Assembly: GCA_032358255.1 (NCBI GenBank)
Contig: JAULBX010027507.1
Span: forward strand, 1-36,483
Source of the DNA: Heterotrichella gracilis
Lineage: Eukaryota; Sar; Xanthophyceae; Tribonematales; Xanthonemataceae
DNA: 36,483 nucleotides
Direction of reading: 5' to 3'
The notes beneath the pieces are model-generated. The model was not told the DNA's origin, ran no database searches, and was given only the letters and a program-made list of their open reading frames with translations. Numbering within the stretch: position 1 is the stretch's first letter; each line of letters begins with the position of its first letter. Below are positions 21,840 to 32,200 of this stretch, one piece after another. The position numbers and the translations under genes are program-made.

Positions 21840-23207
21840 ACCATTGCTGGTGACACCTCTGGCGACCCTGTTTTAGGGTTTAGGGTTGGTGGGTGCTTGC
21901 CACATGTGTACCTCTAGTTGTGGGACAGTGGGTGTCCTGGTGCAAGGGTGTAGCTATTTGCCATAATTAGGAATTAGGTTAAGATGGGTTTAAGCAGTCT
22001 CTAGTCAACATAATTTGCGAGAGCAGTATGTAGGCAATCGTGTCCGCGCAGTGCCACATGTGTGTGTGTGTGGGTGAGTGTGCAAGGTTAAAAAGACCAT
22101 TAATAACTGATGTTTTTTAGCTTTCAAAAGTAAAGTGTGTACTCTTGTATCCCAGTGACTAAAACACTGGCACGCGCCCCACAGCTGTTACCCTGCACGA
22201 GGAATATGCGGGTATTGTGTGTTCACAATAACCCCCCATTGAGCAGCCTGGCCATCCCAAGGACTTGACCACAGCTTACACTGTGTGGGGTGCCTTTCCA
22301 CTACTGCCACCTGGCAGGTTTATTTTTCTCTTGGTGGGCTTCCACTATGTAGTGATGCAGCTAGGCAGCCCTCCCCAATGGGCTAGCTTTCTACAACAGG
22401 TGGGTGCCAGTTGGGTTTTTCAAAAGCTCGATAGGGCATCCCCGCCGCCAGCTGCACCCACTGTCTCTGTGGGAGGAGCCTCTCAACTTTTGAGTGAGAG
22501 TTTTTTGAAAGGTGGCGTCTCTTGAGTTGGCCTGCGCCCAAGAGTGACGATTGGGTGTGCGTCAGCCACGCGTCAGCTGATCAGCTGGACGATGAAGCTT
22601 CCGATTGTACCAGGAGGTTGACAACTACATTAAACATGTAACGAGAACGAGGCCAGTAATGACACTTGACAGGGTTTCTGATCATATTCGATTGTGCCAT
22701 TTGGCCCCCCCCTTCCTACAACTGGCAGTCCTGTTTCGTTAAAACACATGCACCCCTCGCCCAAGTCCTCGCCCATTCATGGAGTATAGAAGCACAGACC
22801 ATCCAGTGTCGAGCTATTCTGTTCTTCTTCATACAACGGTACTTATCCTGTTGCCGAAGTACCGTCCACCTCGTCTAAGCTCCATCACTGCGAACTGCGA
22901 CCAAAGTGGCATCAAAAGGGAAGTGCATGCTTGGCAAGCATACGCCATCGCGTAAGGACATACGACAGTGGTCGAAAGCACCACCCGTCTTCTTTGAGTG
23001 GTTGCCCTAGCGGTCGAGCCGTTCTGGTAAGCTTCCCTCGCTTCATTATGGTGCCTCCATTTCGGCATGCATGCATGTGTATGCATCGGGGCTATCATCA
23101 GGCCCCGAAGACGACGTATCAGCGCCCATCACTTGCCTCGACGTTGCGTTGGTTTACTCATAAACGTTCTCTACCTCGCAGGTTAGGTGCTGTGTACCTA
23201 GGCAAGT
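21840..23207. other. Upstream region of secreted paralogue 2
   Basis: Diverged copy of the flank at about 9150-10381, with matching blocks in the same order. It extends from a telomere-type motif at 21872-21888 to the shared CCTAGGCAAGT just before the ATG. It holds a TG microsatellite near 22059-22072. This block marks the left end of the duplicated unit. No coding exon is seen. Confidence 0.65.
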
Positions 23208-26200
23208 ATGGCTACCACGAAGAGGTGGGCGGTACTTGGGCTGTTGGCATATGCGCTGTGCTTCACGAGCGCAGGTAAGGCTTACTTTAGGGCTCAGCCT
23301 CCGCCTGTTATGCGCATTGAAATCGATTTTATAATCACCGCTTTGCTTGAATCTTGGTTCGAACGGCGCTGTGGGTCAATGGTAATCACAACGTGTCACC
23401 CATCAGAGTAGGACGTGCATTCTCACTTTTGACCCCACCACCTCCTGTAGTGCCAACTGCACTAGTAACCTTAAAGACCGACTAGTTTGACGGTTTCGGA
23501 GCTTGGTTGTCTACGCCGTAATACATCATGGCGAGCTTGATCCTCTTGTCATGGGGTCGCTTGACAAGCATGTACACAGCCTAAAAGGGCACACGTGTCA
23601 CCCAAAGGGCTTACGGCGCTGCACTTGTCTGCTTCTGCGCACTCGATATTATGCAAACACGGTGGCTTTTACAACACACGCACCTAACAAGCGCACCAAC
23701 AACGGTTTTCACTGACTACCCTACCGCATGCAGCCCTCATCGTCAGACCGCCAAATACTACTCCCACGGGGTCCAGTCCGGCCCCCGTGACCGTAGTAAC
23801 TCGGGCTGAAGGGACCGGTCCCCTTGACATTAAATATAAGGCTCTGGGAGGGTCAAAAGTGACAGGGCCAACCATCGCTCCCGTCATCCTGGGCACAAAC
23901 ACCACCAGCAACGAGGGCACCGCCTACTACCAGCAGTTCACCAAGGGAGTGATCGCCTACCACCCTGCCTACGGCGCGGTGTGGATAGGTAGGAACCCTA
24001 ACAAACCCTTAACCTTGAGCACTTGTGCCAACGCCCATCATCTCCAGTGTAAGTACACATGGACTAGTCATGGACCAGTACTGCAGCAACAGGAACTGCT
24101 TTAGCACTACTACACTACACTACACTACACTACACCACACTACACTACACTACACTACACTACACTACACTACAGCATGTCAACTCAGCTTTGCTGTATG
24201 CGGCATGGACCTTTTTGTATTGTCTGCCAAGGTGTGCCCGCCTCTTCACATGTTTAGGGTCTAGGGTTTATAGTTTAGGGTTTAGGGTTTCACCCCCTGC
24301 CCTTCCCTCCCTCACAACCGCCTTTCCATGCAGCCGGTGCCGACGTTTCCCAAGTGTGGGTTGATCAGCGAAACACCCTCGGCTACCCACTAAAGGACAC
24401 CTACCGCTGGGGGCCTAATGTCAACCCCCCTTCCGAGTACACCACCATCTTGACATTTAAGCAGTACGCCTCCATCTGCGTCAAGCAGTTTGCCAAGGCA
24501 GATGTCAAGGGCTCAATCACAGTGTGCGCAAAGGGCGCCATCACCCAGGTATGTGCACACACCCTAGCCTAGGGTATTGGTGTGTGCGTCGAACCTAGCC
24601 TTGGGTTCTGATGTGGCGGTGTGTGTGCCAAGGGTGCCATCACCAAGATATGTACGCACACCCTAGCCTAGGGTAGCAGTCGGCCTACCGACGCAGCCGG
24701 TCACATTTACTTGTCAAGCGATGGCTCTACATGACATGCTCTCAACTTATCACTTGGTGATTTCTTCCCGTTTGAAAACTGCATTTCTTTCCATGTTCAG
24801 GCACCTTCCCATTGACAGGAAACAACCGTTGTAAATTTATGTCCCTGGCATGTGCAAATACCCTAGTTAAGGGTTTTGGCTGGTCTGTGCTTCCGAACCC
24901 ATGCAACTGACATAATAACTCCGGTGCCTGCAGCGCGACGTCACTGGGGATGACTTCATCCCACCTCCCCCCCGCACCATCAGCGGGGCCATCTTCTACA
25001 AGTGGCGCTCGGAGGCAGATGTGTTTGGCCCCATGGGTGACCTGGCGCTGGGATCCTACAAGCCCCAGTTCAGCACCCCATCCCAGCTGTTTGAATGCGC
25101 AGTCGTGTACCAGGTAAGCAGCCAACTTCAATCCAAAACCCTAGGGAAGGGTTTAGGTTTCCATGCAGGGTGACACAGTCGTGTACCAGGTGAGCAGCCA
25201 AGAAACTGGCAACACAGTCTTGCCCCACGCCTCATGCCTGCTTGAAACCTGAACAATGAACAACCCAGACCCTGAACCCCAAACCCCAAACCCTAACCCG
25301 CTTGGCCACCACCCGCAGGAGGACCCCAACTCTGTGTCTGGAAACACCGTCCTGCCCCGTGCATACTACCTGCTTCGGAGCAGCCCCATCTACGCTCGCT
25401 ACAAGACCTCAGGGGTGGGCTCAGTGCTGGGCAGGCCTAAGAGCGACCAGGTGCGCAAAACGCTATACAAGTGCGCAAACCCTACAAAGTTTTGCCCTTA
25501 TTGCTGCTTTATGCCGTCAAGGTCAGCCAAGTGACCGCCAAGGCCCAGCAGCTTGAATATTTAGCTGGCTTTTGTTGAATGTACTCATCATTATAATAAG
25601 GGCGTTCCAGCAAATCGGCAATCAGCCTTGCTCATGCACGGCTCACAAAATACACTTGTCAATGCGCCCCTTCTTCCCCTGCTGCAGTATGACGTGAAGA
25701 TTGGCCAGGTCACAGCCAAGGCCCACCAGTCCGAATAATCAAATGGCGAATTTTCAATACGAATATACTTTGTTGATGCGCCCCTTTCCCCCCCTTGCAG
25801 TATGACGTCAAGATCGGCCAGGTCACAGCCAAGGCCCACCAGTCCGAATAATCAAATGGCGAGTTTTCAATACGAATATACTTTGTTGATGCGCCCCTTT
25901 CCCCCCCTTGCAGTATGACGTCAAGATCGGCCAGGTGACAGCCAAGGCCCAGCAGTTTGAGCTCGGCTACATTATCTACACCTCATCCACTGGCGCCTAT
26001 GAGATCATCTACGGGGATATCGAGGCGCGCTACGAGGGTCTCAAGGGTTTCAAGGGAACCCTAGGGTTGCCCGTTGGCCCGCCAACATCAGGCAAGGGTT
26101 TTACTCCTGCTACTCGAACCCTCTGTATGTTCCACCTGGCTGAACTCCTAAATCTGTCATTTGTTTTATCAGCTGTGGACACTCTTGCCTCTCCCACTGG

Positions 26201-29200
26201 GAATCCCAGTATGTTGATTATGACCCCGTCTTGCCTTCGTGCTGCATCCTCCTGTGTTGCTATTACTGATGCATTAGAGCTAGACCCCCTGATAGGTCAT
26301 GACGATCTTGCACCTCTGTCATGTAGGCACCAAATGTAAATTGTACAACTCGATTAGAGGCTCCCACCGCAAGACTTTCAGAACCCTAAACCCTAACACT
26401 GAATTCACTTTCACAGGCAAGAACGGCATCTCCTGGCAGAATTTCCAGAATGGTGTTCTCATCAAGTACCCCAACAAGGCGCCCTACAATGGATGGCCAG
26501 GCGCCTCCCTGGTCAAGATGTACACAACCCTCTCGGTAGGTTTAGGATTTAGGGTTTAGGGTTTAGGATTTAGGGAATAGGCACCTTGCAACGGCTGGCC
26601 AGGGGATCCCTGGTCAAGATGTACACAAACCCTTTCCGTAGCGCCCTGCAACCCCGTTCCGTTACCCTTATGGATGGTAACTTTCGACCCCCCTTGGCCT
26701 GGGGGTTGTATGCACATGTTCTGTCCTGGATGCTCAATTGATGGGCTCCGGCATGGTGGTTCTCGATGTAATAATTGGTCATGCACCTTAACAAAACCCT
26801 AACTCATCAAGGCACACAATGGCTGGCTGGGATTGTTGCACATTCATATTGTGCGCCGCCACCTCCTGGAAGTCCCACATCCTCAATGTTCAAGTCCCGC
26901 TACTTGAATCTTTCGTCCTATTTATTTCCCTACCTTGCCTCCTGGACCATTTTGGCAAGCAAGAGGAGCACCCTGAACATCTAACCCTGAACTCCTAAAC
27001 CCCAACGCCACTTCTCCCGTCTGTGCAGGTGTACCTTGACCGCTTCGACAGCAAGGGGAGTGACTGCTGCCTATGTCTTGAAACCCTAAACCCTAATCTT
27101 ACACCCTAAACCCTCCCCTTTGTGCAGGTGTACCTCGACCGCTTCGACACCAAGGGGAGTGACTGCTTCCTGTGCGGGAACCAGGACCTGTACGTCAAGA
27201 CACATGTGTACTCAACCAGCCCAAGTATGTGATGCACCAAATGCATGACACGACATGCATTGCCATGCAATTCCTGTTGGCATCAATTGCCTTGCAGAAT
27301 TGCCAGTCATGTAAGCAGCTGCCTACTAGCTCCCCCTTGTGATCAAATGCCCACGCTGCCCTGTTTTCCTCTCCTTGCATGTTTTATGTATCCTCATAAC
27401 CCTGTTTTCTCCCATTTGCAACCAGCCAGCACAAGTATGTGATGCACCAAATGGTTGGCATACCATGACTTGCCATGCAGTGCCAATTGCCACACAGCAT
27501 ACATTGCCTTGCAGTGTACCAAGCACCATGCAAAGCTGCTGCCTGCAAAAAAACCCTTGCAGCGGGGGCTGTTACCATGCCACCCTGTTTCCCTCCCCTT
27601 GCATGTTTGCTGTATCCTTGCCTTGCCTTTATATATGCTTGCAGGCCTCAGCAATTCCCCATTGCTTGGTTTCTAACCCTTGCATGTGCCTCACCCCTGC
27701 AACTCCCTTCGCCTTTTTTAAAACCCCATGTGCACTTCCCCCTTCCCGCAGGTCGCGACTACAACCATCGCTTGCCATCCAGCGGGGACTACGGCAAGGA
27801 CGAGAACATTCAGAAAAACATCCTCACCATCTCAGTAAGGAAACCCTAGGGCTTAGGATTTTGGGTCTAGGGTTTGTGGACTACGGCAAGGACCAGAACA
27901 TTCAGAAAAAACATCCTCAACATCTCGGTAAGGAATCCCTAGCCTATCCTGGGCGTATCTAGGGCTTAGGTTTATGGTTTGTAGACTGTTGTACACACAG
28001 CTTGTGCCATTCCATGTGCACATTCCCTCTATGGGGAGCGTCGACAGAATGAGCCATAGCTACGTCAGACTGAATATGATAATACACTTCCCTTCTACTC
28101 AATGTGTTCCTCTGTACTGTCCCACATAGAATGTGCCACCCGGATGGTTGAACGCGTTCCCTTTTCTCACTCCTCCCCGCCAACTGCAGCCCATGCGTGG
28201 AGAGACTGTGATCCATGTCAGGTTTGACGGGTGGGATTCTGATTCCACCAGCAGCGATGACCACCTGGGGACTACCACCGGCACCTTTGACTACACCACA
28301 GCCTGGGATGCGTACTTGGGACTCAAGGTGGGAGGCTCCGGGGATTTGGGTTTGTAGACGCCGTCCTGCATTATGCCTATTCGACAACCCAATGTCTGAT
28401 GTCCATTTGTCTAGACAGTAGATATAGGTACTGTTTTCTTTCAATGTCTAATGTCCAATGGCTAGTGCCTCTTGTCCAATGCCTAGTGTAACTCTGCCAG
28501 ATGTAATGGTTTCCACATTTGCACATCTACAGAACTCCTGGACCGGTGATTTCAAGGCCAAGTACTCCATCAAGGCGCCCAATGCAATCGACCCCAAGGC
28601 GCCGTGGAGGCAGACCTACTCATGGGCCTTTGACAACTTCAAGACAGCGAAGCTCAGCTACCAGGATATGGCCGAGACCTTCAGGTAACACCCAGATTAG
28701 GGTTTTGATTGACCAGGGATGTACTTATGAGAAATGCAGGCAACCCCCTGGCCAGATGTGGAGCGTTCAACCAAGGGTTAGTAACGCTCTACCCTTCACC
28801 ACCCTTGCAGGGACATCGGCAACGACGAGTTCTGGTTGTGGCATCCCTTCCACAAGATATTCTATGAGGTGGCATACAAGGGCATCGCTGACAACGGCAA
28901 CTGCTTTGGAATGGCCCTGGCGTCCATATATGCACAGGTGCGGGGACGTTTAAAATATAATTCAATTATAAACTTTTATGCGACTTGTTCTATGTTACTC
29001 CTTTTATGCGACTTGTTCTATGTTACTTTGGAACTATACTAATTGTTGCCATTTTACGTGTTGCAATTGCATCAGCTTTGCATTTCTCCACACAAGTGTG
29101 GGCCCATGGGGGCGATGCAATATCCATCTGCATTTGACCTTTGACCAAAACCCCCTGTTGCTCGCAGATCGGCCGCAGCCCCTACAACCTGCCCCTTTCC

Positions 29201-32200
29201 AACTGGGGATCCCCCAAGGCCCTGGCATCCCCAAACAAACTGGACCTGACCACCGCTGTGGATAAGAGCCTCGCCAAGACCATGAACATATTCCACGGCT
29301 ATCAACTGGGGGCCCCCGCGGCGATGTACGCACTGGCCAAGTACGCCAGGTGGCTTAAATCGTTCGGCAGTTTTGACGCCAAGCAGGCGTTCTTGGACAC
29401 CGAGGCTCAGATCAAGGGAAAGGACTACCCCGTCATCGCACTGGTACGTTGGGTGAACCTAAACCCTAAGAACCCTACAGTTAGGTTGGTATATGGCATT
29501 CCAGCAGTCCTCCAGACTTGTGCTCAGCCTTGCGCACCCCAAATCTGCCTTGGTCTATTACAAAAGTCACCAGGCCCTAGCTAAGGGTTTCTTGCCTGCT
29601 TTGCCAGGTGCCCTCCAACCTGCTCGATGGTGGCGGCCACGTCATCAGACCCTACGCCGTGGACAAGTCAAACCCTAACAAGTGGATCCTCAAGGTGGCA
29701 GACCCTAACACGCCCTACAGCCAGGACACAAACGAGAACAGCGCAAACAACATCCTGTGGGTGAGTGCTCGGTCCTGGAAGACCTAAACCTAGCCTGTAG
29801 GGTTGCTTTGGTCGTACCAAAGTGGCTGATGTTGTGGGTGGCATGTAGTGTGTGCTGAAGGATGCAATCAATAGACCTTGCGCGCTCGGAGTTTCGAGAC
29901 AGCTTGACCCAGTCCCTGCTTGCTAGCTACGTTGGTTGAATCTTCTGAGACTACTTGCTTCCGCGCTGACCCTCATTTCAGAAAATGACCCCAGCTGGCC
30001 GTCTCTCATTCTGCCCCTGCCTTGACCAGTACCCTCCTAGGGCACTTGATACAATGGGCATTCGCTTGTAATAAATCGCGACCAAACGAAAATGCGAATC
30101 AGGAGTCTTGTCCTAACCTTTTCGTTCCCCCTCTCACAGGTGAACCCCAAGACCAACAACTGGGCCTTTGAGGGATCCATCAAGTTCCTGGGCCAGCCGG
30201 GCGGCCTGGGCGCGTGGTTCTACCCCATCCCCTTCCACCTGGTGTGTGAGGAGCCCCCCTCGGTCACAGAGGACCTGCTGTCCAACATCCTGGAGGGTCT
30301 GGCAATTCTGGTGTTTGGTGCGTGCGTGCATGGAACTTTAGCTGACCCTAGAACCCTTAGATAGGGTATGGTGAGGACCTGCTGAGCAACATCCTGGAAG
30401 GACTGGCAATTCTGGTGTTTGGTGCGTGTGTGGTTGGAACCCTAGAACCCTTGGATAGGGTATGGTTAGGACCTGCTGTCCAACATCCTGGAGGGCCTCG
30501 CAATTCTGGTGTTTGGTGCGTGTGTGGTTAACAACCCTAGAACCTTTAGATAGAGTATGGTTCGGACCTGCTGGGCAACTCCTGGCAATTCTGGTGTTTG
30601 GTGCGTGTGTGGTCGAAACCCTGAACCCTTAGATAGGGATTGGTTGCTGGCCAACATCCTGGACGGTTTGACAACGCAAGTTGATGGGTTGATTAGAACC
30701 TTGCAGCTTTGGATAACGGATCCTGTGGCTAATATACTGGAAGGTCATACTCCTATTTAAGTGCGTGCATGGTCCAAAGTCTTTTATATATCCAATATTG
30801 TTTTCACCGATACCGTCCTGTGAACATGACGTGCAGTAGTTCCCCCCTCTACTCTCCTGGCAATTAGCAGATGTAGCATAGGCATGTGAGTACTTTGACA
30901 TCCGCCCTAATTAAAACTAGCATTTGCATTTCACATATCTTTGAACCCCGCTTCTGTGCTGTCCTGATCACCACCCCGCATCCCACCCCTGCAGGTTCAG
31001 CCGACACCCAGCAGATAGAGGATGGGCAGGGCAGGAAGCTGTACAAAACCACTCGGGAGCAATCCCCAACCAAGTGGAGCGACATCGATTTTTCGACCAA
31101 AACCAACGTTTTCAGGGTCCCCGTCACCCCCGCTGGCCGTCCCCTTGGGGATGCCCAGCAGACCACCGTGGCTGGTAAGAAATTGATGACATTGTGTTGT
31201 TGCAAGGCTTATGCCTTGTTTGCTTTTTGCTGTTTGTGTAACAAACAGGACGCTTGCTTGTATCTTACAGTTATCACTACTAGACCTTGCAGAGAGTGCA
31301 TGCCATTGCCACCCTCGCTCAAATCCAAGACCCACTTAGGGTTTTCTTTTTCACGCACCCCTCCTGCCTCTTGCCTGAAACCCCATGAAAACCCCCACCA
31401 CCTCCCCACCTCCAGTTGCAGACAACACCACCGTGGAGGCCAGGGCGCTCCGCCCCATCATCATCATCGGTACCCAGAAAGTGCCTTTTGAGCTCTACTA
31501 CGTGCGGAGGGCAGGGGGCCTGCGCAGCGGTGCCACCGTCAAGCATGTGGTCAAGCCACGTGGCATCGCGGGAAGCTACAAGGTGGCGTTCAAGTCCCCG
31601 GCAGGTAGGGCTTGTCACTAGGGTTATCGCTAGGGTTTATCACTAGGCTATAAGGTAGTTTCCCCGGCAGATAGGGCTTGTCATGACACTAGAGTTGAAG
31701 GGTTTGTTACTTGTTGTTTTTCACAAGGGTTTATGCAAGTGCCATGTGCCAGCAGCCAAAATGACAACTACAAGGCCAATCTCACTTCCCTCCTACCCAA
31801 TCAACAACACGTCAACATCCCTCGTACACTACGAAGCACCCACCACCACCTACCATCCACGCAGGTGCTTTGGACATTGAAGTTACCACCACAGCCGACG
31901 ACCGATCACCCGACACCTTCACGATCAACAGGTTTGGCTATGCCGACCAATCCCTGGGTCTGACTCTGGGGTCCCAGAAATCGCTCAAGCTGCGCCTGTC
32001 CACACAGCCCCTCACCGGGTGAGTGAGCACTTGAAATCCCTCAAACCCCATAACCTAGTCCAGACCCACTAAATGCCTGATTTCAAATCACGTGTGATCT
32101 GTCCTTTGCAGACTACACCTTTGCCTTTTCAATAGATTGGTGTTATGCAGACCTCATACTCTTGTCAGTTCCTCCTATCACCCCAGTTCCCTCAAATATG

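Noticed and set aside
24106..24174. CRISPR-like or regulatory array
   Set aside because: It is a simple 5-base microsatellite without spacers, in a eukaryotic intron.
25908..26339. A 143-residue protein reading through the extra intron of paralogue 2
   Set aside because: Its first part is exon 6 and the rest is the 325-bp insertion. Continuity with paralogue 1 requires the insertion to be spliced out. I keep it only as a possible intron-retention product.
28976..29265. Separate small gene suggested by identical open frames at 15505-15762 and 28978-29265
   Set aside because: The open frame is only the shared intron 11 and exon 12 read out of frame. The identity is explained by the conversion tract, and exon 12 is already used in the correct frame.
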